From Cenococcum geophilum 1.58 (Eukaryota; Ascomycota; Dothideomycetes; Gloniales; Gloniaceae): DNA of 64,000 nucleotides. The position numbers were made by a program, and so were the translations under genes. Below the pieces are notes generated by a model. It ran no database searches. It had not been told where the DNA came from and saw only the letters and a program-made list of their open reading frames with translations. Each line of letters starts with the position of its first letter. Within the stretch, counting starts at the first letter, position 1. The stretch spans positions 62,001 through 126,000 of the forward strand of contig KV748247.1 in assembly GCA_001692895.1 (NCBI GenBank). Reading direction: 5' to 3'. Below, in pieces: positions 23,630 to 35,497 of the stretch.

Positions 23630-25730
23630 ATAGCGCTATAGTCCTTAAAGTATTTACCTTCTTTATCTATCCCAATTGTCTTAAAAAAGGACTTAAAGAA
23701 GCCTTTTTTTAGTTTTAGTTAATAGAAAGCTAATTAAAGCCTTTTAGGATATTTATCCTTAGGGGCTTTAAGAGAAAAGGAGTAGTTTCCTCTAGAGATC
23801 CTAGTATAGTATTTTCCTTTATTTTCCTTTATTACTAATTATTTTTCCACTATCCTAGTATCTTTTCTCTTACTACTCTCCCTATGTAGGCTAGGGATAT
23901 ATAAAAAGATTATACTTTTTTCCAAAAAGGCCCGTTTTAGCTAGCTTATTTACTATTTCGTTTTTATAGATTCTTAAGTAGCTAGAAACCCAGTAGAAGT
24001 TAATAGAGATACCTTTACTAGCTAAATAGGAGCAGCTTTACGTAATTTTAAAGACTAGTTCTTGCCCCCCTATAAGAGAATTAAGCTATAATCTTTTAAT
24101 AGCTGCTTAGCTATCTATAAAGATATTAACTTATTTCTCTTCTAGTCTTTATTATTTTAAATATTTTAGAGCCCTATAGACTATATAAAGTTCTACGTCT
24201 ATAATTTCCATATAAGACCCTAGATTCCAATTTATTGCGTATTTAATCCTATTTCTCTCCCCTATTTTATATACGGCTACTATACTTAATTTGCCATCTT
24301 TAGAGCTATCTATATAGTATATATCTACTAAATCCCATTCTAGGGATTCCTGTAGATTTTCTACTAGTCTTAAATATTCTTATACAGCTTCTTCTTTACT
24401 ACCCCTAAAGATAGAAAAGAATGCAGAAATAGGGGGAGACTACGGTTTTTACTACTTTAGAGAGATTTTCTCTATTTTCTAATTTTAAATTAGTTGCTAG
24501 ACTCTAGAGGCTAAAGATAGTAGTTAAGTTTTTAGGGCTAGAACTAGAGCTATAACTAGCTAGTTTATCCCTATTCTTATTAATCTCTTTTATATAGGCC
24601 TTCTTAACTACGTAGTTTTCTTTAAATTTTAGGATTTTTAATATATAGCTATTGTAAAGCTTTTTAAATCTAATTCTAGGAGGAGAAATAGAAGCTTTAA
24701 TTTTTATAGCTTAGGTAGGAGATCCTTTAAACGCTCCTAAGACTAGTTTTAGGGCTTTATTTTATAGAAATTAATACCTAGCTAATAGGTAGTCTCTAGA
24801 TTTACTTTCCACTAGCATTATATTTTATAGTCTACTATAGTAGTAACGCAAGCTATATAGAGCTGCCGTAGGGCTTATTAAGATAGACCTCTTTATATAT
24901 TGCCTAGTCTTCTAATTAAATAAAAGGCTGTTTTTGCTTTAGAGATTTTTATTTCTATATATTATTTAAAAGTAAGCTTAGAGTTTAGAAATACCCCTAG
25001 CTACCTAACTAGGGGTTTAGGGGATATTTCTATATCTCCTAGCTTTAGCCCTTATTTATAGTAATGCGTTTACTATAGAAGTATATAAGCTCTGTTTTAC
25101 TAATATTAAAACTAATAGCGGCTTCTTTAGCTCTAGATATTAGCTTTTACGCTATTCCCTCTAGCTTTTTACAGTTAGATTTAGCTAAATTTAAAGTAAC
25201 TATAATTGCGAAGTCGTCCATATAGCTAAGGGAATAGGCTCCTTCTGTCTTTAGGCTGTAGATATTGCGTATATATAGTTAAAATAAGATAGGGGATATA
25301 GGCGAACCCTATAGTATCCCTATTTCTATTTTTACTTTTCTTATATTTACCTATTAAAGCAGAGCTATAGCTTTCTATTGCTAAGGAAGGTAGCTACCTA
25401 TTGCGTAAACGCTATAGGTAGTCCTAGTTCCTTACAGATAGATAAAAGCTAGTTTGTAGAGCAGGTAGTTATATAGTAGAGTTTAATATACCTACTTATC
25501 TAGGCCTCCACCCAATTTTCTAATAGTATTAATCCCTTCTATAAGCAGTTAGCTGCTACTACTAATATTATAGAGAGTTTTACCAGTTCTCTCGGGTATC
25601 TTATAATAGGTTATTAGCCTAAGTACTAGTCTACCCCCAAGCAGTCTATATAAGAGTCTTCTCCTAAAGTTAGTACGCTTTTATACAGCTTAGGAGCCTT
25701 TTATAGTCTCTAGTTTTACGCCTCTCTTTA
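23630..25730 (-). mobile_element. Tad-like LINE, reverse transcriptase and RNase H part
   Basis: Minus-strand LINE sequence that continues from 3,443 once gypsy A1 is removed. RNase H is at about 24,330-23,930, with the opening aspartate in a YIDSSKDG block, a later glutamate in an ELYIV-like stretch, and an FIDS block. Reverse transcriptase is at about 25,720-25,150, with an LSNR block, a GSPISPILF-like block and YMDDF at the catalytic site. The first third of ORF2, including any endonuclease, and ORF1 are missing, so the copy is 5'-truncated or cut near 25,730. Several in-frame TAG/TAA codons replace Gln or Trp. This is the type of LINE that could have mobilised the ORF1-only LINE, whose 3' end it shares. 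Confidence 0.8.
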
Positions 25731-26050
25731 TTATTTCCGCCGGTATAAGCATAAGCTACTATTTATAGGGGTCGCAACTCCCATCTTATGTGCCTACTAG
25801 CGTAGTTCTATAAGGGCATTATAGAAGCGGTATACCTTCTATAGTTAAGGCCTAGCTAAGCCTCTCTTACCTAAGTAACTCCTGTTTGCTCCTTAAGTAT
25901 ACCTTATTAGCATACTACCCTAGCAAGCAAGCAGTCCTATCTATTAGTATACTAACACGCGCATCCGTTCTCTTAAGCTACGTAGTAGTCTCTCTAGCTA
26001 GGACGTAATCCTACCTACTTACTAGGTGTACTAGGGGTTAGAGCCTAGCT
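25731..26050. other. Unassigned stretch between LINE and hAT
   Basis: About 320 bp with fewer TA steps than the LINE beside it. I see no coding frame or matching repeat. It could be the remaining LINE 5' part, host sequence, or the outer end of the hAT element. Confidence 0.4.
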
Positions 26051-26354
26051 AAGGGGTTAAGGTAGGCGAAATCTAATCTTATTGCAATACGGATTAACGA
26101 TTTACTATTAATACGATATCTCGTATCGTATTAAAGTATTATAATATTCCTTAGCATTCCCCATTAAATTTTCTCTATTAAATTTACTACTTTTCTACTG
26201 TAATATTGTATAAAACATAGCTTTAGAAGCGGATTTATCTCTTCTTAAAAATACTCCTAGCTTAATTAAGAGCTCTAGCATATAATAGGCTTAGCTTCAA
26301 TCTCCAGTCTATAAATTTACTCACCCACTATATAAAAACGAGCTAATATATAAT

Positions 26355-28314
26355 AAAAAGAACTAAAGGCTTATATACTATAACTAGTGCAAAAGCTACT
26401 TGGTACTATTAACCATAAATATAAAAAAACACCTTATGAAAGACTACGCAATCTTTATTAACTTAAAATAGCCTTATACTTATATAAAGGAGTAAGCGCT
26501 TAAAAAGCTTTAGGAACTTTAGGTATAAGCAGTATTAGAATTTAGAACGGATAAAGTTAATTCTATAATCCTTATAAAGGTTTTAAATAAGGAAGTCATC
26601 TAGCAAGCTCTTATTAACTTAGTTATTATATAAAACCTTCCATTTCGGATTATAGAGTGTAAAGAGTTCTATATCTTCTATTAGGCTCTTAACCCAAAGT
26701 TATCTAATTTAATAATAACAACACATATAGAAATTTCTCGGATAATTACCTATTCCTTTTAGCTACAGAAAGATATTATACAAAGAAGAGTTCAATCGGC
26801 GTTAATAAGTATTTATCTTTTTATTAATATCTAGATATCCCTAAATAACTACCTTCTTCTTACAGTCTACGCCCACTTAATTAATAGCTAGGAAAACCAA
26901 ATAAAAGCTCTTCTTGCCCTTTATACGGTACCTAGTTATAGTAAAGCTAAATAATAAAATACTCTTCTCTTAGTCTTAAAGGAGTATAGGATTATATAAA
27001 AGCTTAGCGCTATTATTATAAATAATTCTATAATAAATAATACTCTTTATTATATAATCTATAAGTATCTTGCTAATAATAAGGATATTACCTAGGATCC
27101 TATCTAACAATATATCCGCTGCTAGGGGTATACTATTAATCTTACCGTCTAGGCCTTTCTCTTTAAAGATACTCTTAAACTTAAGGCTATAGAGTTATAT
27201 AAAAGAAATAATATAAGTAGAAAGAAGTAAAGTTATAAGGAAGAGATTAAGTAAAAATAGTCCTTTTAAGTAATAGGCCCACTTAGCAAGCTTTATAATA
27301 TTATAGTACACTTCTATACCTTAGTAAGTCGTATAAAGGAGTTTAAGACTTTAGTTAGAAGACGAGTTCCACTTAATAACTATATAAGATGGAATAGCTA
27401 GTATTAAATGCTAAGCGTTTTACTTAAACACGAGTTAGGAATTAATAACTATATTAAAAGCAACTTTAATACGCTTAAGGAGGATTATATCTCGCCGTAA
27501 GACTAGAAGCTTCTTTATATAATTTATACCTTTTAAAGCTATTTTATTGTGCAATATTAGAGATATAAAGAGATTATATAACACTTAATTAAGTACTCTT
27601 TATAATAAATGTACTTATTAAATATATAGAGAACTCTCTTATATATCTCTTCTTCTAGTTACTTTATTTAAGCTAAAGCTAATATTTTATAATAGGCACT
27701 CTTTAAACTAAATAAAGCTCTCTTACTTTAAGTAAAAAATATATAGGTGAAGTTTAATAAGTACTACCAGAGAATAGATAACTCCCCTCTTTATACCACT
27801 ATACTTATTCTTTACCTAAATCGTTATATAAAGTATATTAAGACATTTTAGAAGAAGGAGTAGTAGAAAATAATACTTTTAAAGGTTTAATGGCTCTAGA
27901 AAACATACCAAGAATTAGAAAAGCCTATTACCTCTCCTTAAACAGTATTATACGACAAGCTATTATAAGATAAGTTTAAGGAACTTAATAAGTACAATTA
28001 AATTATAAACGAATTAAATAAAAAGGTTACTTGACTAGTAAGCCAAGATAAGTATAATAACTACTACTCTAAAGTACCATACGAAATTAAAGTTTCTCCA
28101 CTTTAATGGTGGTCTTAAGAACAATAAATAAAGCGCTAGCTATGGCTTTCGCTCTTTACAAGAGAGGTACTTTTAATTTTAGCCATAAGTAACGAACTAG
28201 AGAGAGTATTTTTAGGAGGGCGTTATATAGTATTATGGGAGAGAATATAGCTTAGATTATAGAACCTTAAGAAGACGGAGCTAGCACTGAAGTAGAATTT
28301 TAAAAGGAATATAG
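26355..28314 (+). pseudogene. hAT transposase, inactivated
   Basis: About 650 codons stay in one frame with no indel that I can see, but with several dozen TAG/TAA codons where Gln or Trp is expected. At the start (about 26,380-26,470) is a decayed BED-type zinc finger. The centre has an R-C-x-G-x-T-I-N-L-x-V-x-A-F-L-F block (about 27,115-27,165), typical of the RNase H-like fold of fungal hAT transposases. The end (about 28,095-28,290) is the hAT dimerisation domain, with the PL.WW block and the SNE.ERVF.GGR..V.WER segment. The C-terminus is cut by a MITE at 28,315. The true start is uncertain because the frame extends upstream without a clear ATG. Identity to the family rests on motif order, not on a search. 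Confidence 0.85.
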
Positions 28315-28316
28315 TA

Positions 28317-28653
28317 TAGTAAAAACTGGTTAGTCCGATATCTAATTACAACGATATACTCTATATTACGATCTACACCCATTAATTAAAGTATTTTTGG
28401 TATAATATTACGATATTCTGACTTTTGATAATATCGTTAAGTCTCCGCTACCAAAATCGTTATAACTAGTAGAGATTTTGTATAGGAGGGAGCCGAATTT
28501 AGCCGGCAAGGTAGACGCCTTAAGCCTTTTTAGGTATAAAGCCCCCCCTTTCATTGCTTATTAACCCAACACGTGACTCTTTATATAACAATACCATTGG
28601 TATAACAATACGCTTAGCCGTATAAACCATATCGCACTAACCAGTTTTTACTG
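28317..28653. mobile_element. 337-bp TA-type MITE in the hAT 3' end
   Basis: The terminal inverted repeats are about 26 bp, CAGTAAAAACTGGTTAG on the right end and TAGTAAAAACTGG on the left, with about two mismatches. TA lies at both borders (28,315-28,316 and 28,654-28,655). The interior is non-coding and contains a further inverted motif around ACGATATT. The ends differ from the MITE at 5,560 and from the mariner at 13,140, so it is a separate family. It interrupts the end of the hAT transposase frame. Confidence 0.85.
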
Positions 28654-29063
28654 TAGTAAAATTAAAATCATACTCCCTCCGCAAAATTTTGGTGAGGTGC
28701 GATGCAAATTTTTTCACTTGGCGAATTTTTACCGATATTTCGTGAACGACTGTATTTTCATCGGAAGTTACTATTTTTGCGTGTAGTGACTGCCTCTGCA
28801 CCAGCCGGTAAGCAGTACAGCAAATGGCTGCGAGGATGCATCTCCTATACAAGCCCGTGTCTATATAAGCCAATTAAAGGTAAACAAATTACGGCTAACC
28901 TTTCAGCCTCGCATCTAAAGCTAAATTCTACGCCGAAAAGCAGATGTGCTGATACGTATTGTTGATTATAGCGGTAGGCCTATGATATAGAGTAGCTGTA
29001 TGGGAAGAAGTTGAATATATAAGGGCTGGAGAGAAATGGTCTGCTTTGTTAAAGTAACCCCTT

Positions 29064-29766
29064 GCCCGCTTAGTTATTTGCTACCTGTTTACGGAACTAG
29101 TTTAAGTTATACTTAGACCACTTTATTATAACTCTCTATATATATTAATTTAACAACTTCTAAACCGGGATAAATCTTACTAAAACTCAACTTATATAGG
29201 CTAATGTCAATATAACCAATTTCGTTATCTTAGTAAGCGACTTAGCCGGCAACTAAGACAGTAAATCTCGCTAGTACTTAACTAGTATAGCTTTACTAGA
29301 CCCTTACTAGTGTAATAAAATTAGGGTTAGTTAGGATTACTTAACAATACTATCTTAGTTGCTATCTAAGGGCCTTTAATGCGAAAATGTATAAGTGCCG
29401 ACTTAGTAGTTATATGTAACGCTACTAAAGAGTAATATATCTTTACTAATTAACTAGTTAACTACTTTAAAAGGTAATCAATTATATTTTAAGAGCCACT
29501 TTATTTATCTATATACTTATTTATATATTTTAGCTAAGATAAAGTTCTAAAAATAGGTCGAAATTTCTTAACGTAATATTTTGCGATAACTTGTGAATTT
29601 TCTCTTAATACCTTAAAGTAAGCGGTATTACTAACGCCAATATGGCGACTTATGCTATAACCCCTTAACTTCTCTAGCCTCTTTAACTCCTCCTAAGGTC
29701 TAATTATATACTGCCTAAATAAAATATATACTAATCTTAACTATCCTATAGCTCTAAAGGCTTATA
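29064..29766. other. Unassigned sequence left of gypsy A3
   Basis: About 700 bp, AT-rich and strongly RIP-like, with no coding frame or matching repeat that I recognise. It is the left half of the site into which gypsy A3 inserted. The right half begins at 53,243. Confidence 0.45.
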
Positions 29767-29771
29767 TTAGA

Positions 29772-30192
29772 TATTATAAACGCTTTAAGTATAATATTAT
29801 AACTACTTAGGGAAGAGTTAAAAGAAGCTAGTTAGTTAATTTAGGCATAGTCTAGAATAAAGCCGATAGAGCTATATAACGAAGAATAGTAACTAAGGTT
29901 ATATGACGTTATACGCGATATACGCAGTATATAAAGAGAATGTATGTATAATACGTATAACACATATCTTACGTATAAGGGGGATTTCTTAGGAGTACGG
30001 TTGTGTATTTAAAGGACTACAGTCCCTACCTAGATAGTTCCTTTCCTTATAGTAATTCTTAGAATATAATTAGAGTTAATCTGTTAGGCAACTACTCCAC
30101 TAGTTATTACGTTATTAACTTTAATTTGCATCGCCTATACACCTAGCCTATTAATAAGCCTATTATAGTATATACTACAAGGTTCCGTTATA
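29772..30192 (+). repeat. 5' LTR of gypsy A3
   Basis: 421 bp, starting TATTATAAAC (TGTTACGGAC in the less mutated copy A4) and ending CCGTTATA (CATTACA in A4). The duplication TTAGA lies just outside. Confidence 0.9.
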
Positions 30193-31691
30193 TAATTACT
30201 ACCTAGTTATAGTATTAAATACAGAAAGTTAAACAATATACCACCAAAAGCTGCCACTATAACGCTATTAACGGCGGCAACTACTTTAAGGATAGGTAAT
30301 ACTAGTATAGCAGATACTAACTTATAGCAACCTATAACGGTCGGGCAATTATAAGAGATAGTTAACTAACTAACGGAAAATAATACGATGCTAGAAAATA
30401 GGATTAATAAAATAGAAGCGGCAATGATTAAGTTACTATTAATTAAGAGATTCTTAGGAGAAAGCTTAAAGCTTAAAGGATTTCTTATGTAAATGCACTT
30501 TAAAGTTATATAAGAAGGGGCAAAGCTGCTAATACCTATAGATTAAATAGCATATACGGGACTATTCCTATTAGGATGGACACTTAAGTAATTTAAGCCT
30601 TACCTTATAGAAATATAAGTAAATAGAATAACAACTACTAACTAAGAGGTATAATATATATTCTTAAGTTAGGAGGGATTTACGAAGCGATTTATATAAA
30701 TGTTTAGAGACCTAAAGGCGGTAACTATAGCAAAAAGAAAACTCTAAGATATTACGTAATAAACCTTAGTAATTAAGTATATAATATAGTTCTAGATATT
30801 AGCTATATAAGTTAAGTAAAATAATAAGGCGCATATAGCATAGTATAAGTAAGGACTTAAGGCTAAAGTCTAGGACGTAATTATTCTAATCGAAGATACG
30901 GATATCCTAAAAGAATTAATAGATTAAGTGATTAAGATTAATAATTAGATCTACTAAAGGGAACAGGCTAAAAGAGGTTAGGATAGAGTTCTATAGTTAT
31001 ATAAGGCGTAAAGTGCAACGACTAAAGCTAAATTAGAAATTATAGTATAGCGTAGAGCTAATAGACCTAAGCGGTACTAAAGAAGCCTATAAGAGATAAA
31101 GTAAGAAACTATAAAAACCTAGAGGTTAAGGATCTAGTAATTAAAGAACTAAAGAGTAAAGGCTAAACTAAGGATCTTAGTAGCAGAAGACGTTTAGGCG
31201 GACTCTATAGCAAAATTAGTGGTTTAAAAATAGAGCTTATATAAATTATAGAAAATAAAGTCACTTTATAAGGAATTATAAAAATGGTTAGAGTTATTAT
31301 ATAATAAAGGGAACTAGGCTAGTAGAAGATATATACGTATAGAGGGATAATAGTGTACTATAAGGAATAAAAGAATATTTAATTAGAAGTTTCGCGTTTT
31401 ATTATAATAACGCATACCAAATTTATAAAGATGCTAAGTACGGTGTAAGCTATTAGCTATAGGAGCTAAAATCCTTAGAATATAGGGGAACTAATAAACT
31501 ATTACGTAGATTAGATATTAAAGATAACGAGTTTAATATAGGCGAAACATTTACAGATAATAAGGTAATAAGGGCAGCTTACTAGAAGCGTGTAAACCTT
31601 AGAGAAGTTATATTAGAAGTAGAGACTAAGACCGCTATAGAGTAAGGTTTAGTGACGGAAATTATAACACCGTTAGATATGGTATTTATTA

Positions 31692-32428
31692 GGGGTCTTA
31701 ACGATCACGGGATTCTTATCGATAAAATGATCGTAATCGTTAAGAATCGTGCGTAGAATCGCGATAATCGTTAAGCCATACAGCTAAGCCACAGTTAAGC
31801 CATAGCTATCTTATTAATAAGACCTTTACCTAAGTATTTACGCTTATCTATATACACAGCTGTTGCAGAACTTACCTCTTAATTTCTTACTTACAGTGTA
31901 GGCGAAAATAAAATCTACTTTTACGGCTCTACGTATGGAAGCTCTGCGGAGGCTCTACACAAAGCCCTATATATAGAGGCTCTGTATAAAGCTCTGCACG
32001 AAGCTCTATACAAGGCTCTGCACAAAGCTCTGTACAAAGCTCTGCACGAAGCTCTGCACAAAGCTCTGCACGGAGCTCTACACGAAGCTCTACGTACGGA
32101 GGCTCTACGTACGGAGGCTCTGCGCGAAGCTCTGCGTACGGAGGCTCTGCACGAAGCCCTACACGAAGCTCTACACAAAGCTCTGCACAAAGCTTTTATA
32201 TAGAGCCTCCGTAATAGAGCAGTCGTACGTAGAACCGTTATACGCAGAGCCGTCGTGCAGAGCTTCGTGCAGAGCCTCCGCAAAATGCAAAGGTATTAGA
32301 ACTAGAATTTTATTGTGGGAATGCCAAGGATAATCGCGATCGTGATTCGATTATCGCGATTCTGGGAATTCTTATCGATAAGATCATAATCGGATCTAAT
32401 CGCGATAAGATTTAATCGTTAAGACCCC
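31692..32428. mobile_element. 737-bp TIR element carrying a 12-bp minisatellite
   Basis: Perfect 14-bp terminal inverted repeats, GGGGTCTTAACGAT, with TA at both borders (31,690-31,691 and 32,429-32,430). Subterminal zones on both sides hold repeated CGTTAAG and TTATCGATAA/ATCGCGAT motifs, which look like transposase-binding repeats. The centre (31,918-32,285) is an array of a 12-bp unit near AAGCTCTGCACG. Its reverse complement, CGTGCAGAGCTT, is the same repeat as in the LINE leader at 11,030-12,835. There is no transposase. It interrupts gypsy A3 between gag and pol and is less RIP-affected than A3. Confidence 0.85.
31918..32285. repeat. 12-bp tandem array inside the TIR element
   Basis: About thirty units of AAGCTCTGCACG with substitutions at the last three positions (ACG, ACA, CGG) and occasional ACGTACGGAGGC variants. 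Because the unit is a multiple of three, an open frame of repeated tetrapeptides appears on the minus strand. I do not call it a gene. Confidence 0.85.
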
Positions 32429-32539
32429 TAGTATTTATCACTTTATAAGATAAAAGGAAGAGTATCTTATAAAGATTAAGTAAGCAGACAACTACTAGTG
32501 CTAATTTATTGCTTAATAAAGGTAAAAGGCTAAAGGCTT

Positions 32540-32720
32540 AAGATTTTTAAGATAAGATAAGAGATAACTAAGACTTTTAAGATAAGATAAGGCATATCTA
32601 AGGACCTATAACGGATAGAACCCAATAAAGTAGGGTAATAGCTTAGTTTAAGGATATATAAATAAGCTCGGGATAGAGTTTCCTATAGATATAAGACTCT
32701 TAAGACAAGATAAGAATACC
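32540..32720 (+). repeat. Tandem linker repeat in the A-family polyprotein
   Basis: A roughly 22-bp unit around TAAGATAAGATAAG recurs here, in copy A1 (about 9,470-9,540, minus) and in copy A4 (about 62,440-62,650). It appears to be a repeat-rich spacer between gag and protease of this gypsy family. Confidence 0.6.
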
Positions 32721-35316
32721 TAAGTCTAGTTAAACTAAAGTAGGAGCTAAGCTTAAAATAGAAGTAAGCTTAGGATTAAGAATCCTATAGAACTAAGGCT
32801 TTAAGACATAAATAAGGACTATTAACAAGATTAAGAAGTAGGAAGACTTTAAGGATCTACTTATAAGATGCGAAAAGAAAGAAACTATAGAGAAATTTAG
32901 AGTAAGAATTACCTTATAGTAAGATTAGAAACTAGATAAGAGATCTAGTATATTAGGTCGTACTAGGGACAGAGCACCTGTATAAAGAATTACTAATAGG
33001 CCTAGAATAGGTATATTAAGAGCTAAGTGGCTTATTAAACTAGAATAAGAAGAGGATTTAAAGATCCTAATTAGGTTTAAGGAATAATATATAAAAGGCT
33101 ATTATAATATAGTAATAAGAAGATACTATAAGGGATATTATTGTAGACACCTTAGGTTACCCTTAGGATAACCCCCAGACGCCCCTTAAATGGTCGCCAG
33201 TTACGTACTAAAGGTATATACCCGTAGTATATAGTCTCTATAATCCTAAAAGCCTTACCTCCTTAAGGATTTGTCTCTCTTACCAATCTATCCTATTCTA
33301 ATCGTGTCCTTATAGCCCCTTATTTACAAAATCCCCTTATTTAAATCCTTCCTACCCTTCTTTAGAAGGGTAGTCGGCTTTAAGGACTAGATTATTTGTT
33401 TATATCTTTTATTTATAACTACTATTCTTTCTTAAAATCTCGCGATAACTTAAATGGAAACTCCACGGATACCTTATAGAAAGCCGTCGCGAAAAGGTAA
33501 AAAGGTCCCTCTAATAGTAAGAGATTGCGATAATATAACCCTCTAGGCAAGATAGCTAAATAAGCCCTAATACCTAGATGCTCTAGGAGCTTAAAGACTC
33601 TTATATACCTATAGTTACCGCTAAGGAAAATATAGACACCCTTTATAACGGTTATAACGCTACTAAAAAGTAACTAAAACCCCTCCGGCCCCACCTAGGC
33701 CAATTAAAAGATTAAGCGCTAAAGGTAACTCTAAAATCTTCCTCTAAGCTAGAAATGCTAGAGGAATATACTAATATATCTAACTAGGGAACTAACCAGA
33801 ACCCTCCCGGAAGACCACTAGCCTATAATTAGTATAGTAATAGTGCATAAACTACTTACAAGCTAAGCAGGCCTACCCCTTTAGGTAATCTAAGCTAATT
33901 ACTAACTTAAGACCTAAGCCTTATTAGGAAGCCCATACTAGCTACTAGTACTAACACTACCTCTATAGTAGGAGCCTCCCTAGGCCTAAGTTTAGAAGGT
34001 TAAGAGCCCTATACCAATCTCCTTTAAAATAGATATTAGGAAGCTATTGTAAGGCTCTTAGAAGCTATATAGGAGGAAGCCACTAATAAATATATTAGAA
34101 CCTTTTAAGGGCAAATTTAGATCTAGTAGGGTCTAATCTAAGCTAGGTAAATTCTTTTATAACTTAATTAAGGCTAAGGGCTTCTTAGAAGCTACCTAAT
34201 ACCTACTTAAGGAGGTATAGAAGACTTAAAGAGTTACCTATACTATAAATAGAAAAAGGATATAGACCGACTAGCTAAGGCCTTTAGTAGTTTAGAACTC
34301 CGCTATAAACCTAACGCCTAGCAGTTAGACGATTGGGTTTGTAAGGTAGACAACTTCTTTAAGATGCTAATAATATGAGATAATACTAAAGAGCGTATAC
34401 GCTAGATTATTAGCAAGATTAAAAACCAATTACTAAACTAGATCGCACTTAATTAGCTTAATAAAGAGCAAATTACTATATAGCTATAGCTGTAAACCTT
34501 TTTAAAGAAATAGACTTAAGATTTATATATTATATAATATAATAATACAGAGCTATTCTAGAATAGGACACAGCTAGACCGCTATAACTTCCACCAGTTT
34601 ATAAACTTTATAGAAACTTATACTTAGTAGATAAATCTAAAGCCCTTTAAAAATAAGGACGGTAGTATCTATAAGAAGGAAAAGATTGGGTTTATCTAGG
34701 CTAGAATTAAGCTAGCAATTTATGACGAAATAAAGTACGTGGGAGCCCTATCGCGGATCACTATATATACGAATTTCGAACGAGTAGTTTTGAACGCTAA
34801 AGATATAGTAAGGAACTAGACCTCTTCTAGTAGGAAACTAAGGGGTTACTAAAAGCGTAAGCACTTTAGTAGTAATATAGGGTAGACCTAACCTTTAAAG
34901 AAGCCGTTCTTAAAGAGAACTATTAGTTATATAAGGTGATATTATATAGCTACGGTTCGTAGATAGTATAATGGTTGTTGTTCTTATATATCCTAAAGAA
35001 AGGGGTAAGGAACTTAAGGTTCCTTACCACGCTAGTGCCGCGGCGACATATGACGGCAATATGCCTTATATGGTGACCACTTGCCTTTATTCCCAATACT
35101 GGCAACTCTTCTTTTATAGTGGCCATCTATATATATATATACCGCTTAACTAGCGGAACAAAAATTAATCCTCTTTACTTACTATTGCCATTATAATATA
35201 AGTCTCGCTGTTCCAAAATTTGCCTCTTAGCACGTGGTGCTTTCTTACTTATAGGTTGTGGGTAGGTATTTTGTTAGTAGGGCCGCTAAGGCACTAGCGG
35301 TAAGCAAGCTAATAAC

Positions 35317-35343
35317 GATTTTCTATCCCGGGGATAGAAAATC
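35317..35343. repeat. Foldback hairpin FB1 in copia C2
   Basis: A perfect 13-bp stem, GATTTTCTATCCC against GGGATAGAAAATC. The inverted symmetry continues outward through AGCTAATA and TTGGCT, giving a near-palindrome of about 47 bp. Also found at 23,048 and 59,371. Confidence 0.8.
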
Positions 35344-35383
35344 CTAATTGGCTAGTTTAAGTCAGGGTCTGTAGAATATTATA

Positions 35384-35497
35384 CTCCCCCCTTTAAAAAA
35401 GTCTTAGCAAGAGAATCTAACTAATTAAATAACTTTAACTGCCGGTTAAAGTTCCTGGATATCTTAAGACCTTACGTAACTAAGAAATTTCTAGGGA
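35384..35497. repeat. Foldback module FB2 inserted in copia C2
   Basis: About 115 bp absent from the matching place in copia C1 (near 23,010). Its ends are inverted (CTCCCCCCTTTAAAAAAGTC and, inverted, CTCCC...TTTCTTAG), and the inner core AACTTTAAC...GTTAAAGTT (35,431-35,453) is a hairpin. About 60 bp of it recurs at 53,609-53,665 outside copia. The presence/absence difference suggests a mobile foldback. Confidence 0.6.

Larger units (their letters stand above)
26051..29063 (+). mobile_element. hAT transposon (ends tentative)
   Basis: The interior encodes a hAT transposase. The ends are tentative: a short inverted repeat AAGGGGTTA (26,051-26,059) faces TAACCCCTT (29,055-29,063). The 8-bp flanks GCCTAGCT and GCCCGCTT are only partly alike, so the expected hAT target duplication is not proved. 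Subtracting the 337-bp MITE near its 3' end leaves about 2.7 kb, a normal size. Sequence after the MITE (28,655-29,060) shows little RIP, unlike the transposase. Confidence 0.5.

Noticed and set aside
28637-28965. Opposed open frames of 78 and 87 codons downstream of hAT
   Set aside because: They overlap each other on opposite strands in RIP-poor sequence, where stops are rarer by composition. No domain seen.
26051-29063. Firm hAT borders with an 8-bp target duplication
   Set aside because: The AAGGGGTTA inverted ends are suggestive, but the flanking 8-mers match only in part, so the borders are given as tentative.
31921-32283. A 120-codon minus-strand frame rich in Arg, Ala, Cys and Leu
   Set aside because: It is the translated 12-bp array of a TIR element, with no start context or domain.
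31035-32285. Possible CRISPR-like array
   Set aside because: Units are contiguous 12-bp repeats with no spacers of regular length, and the context is eukaryotic.
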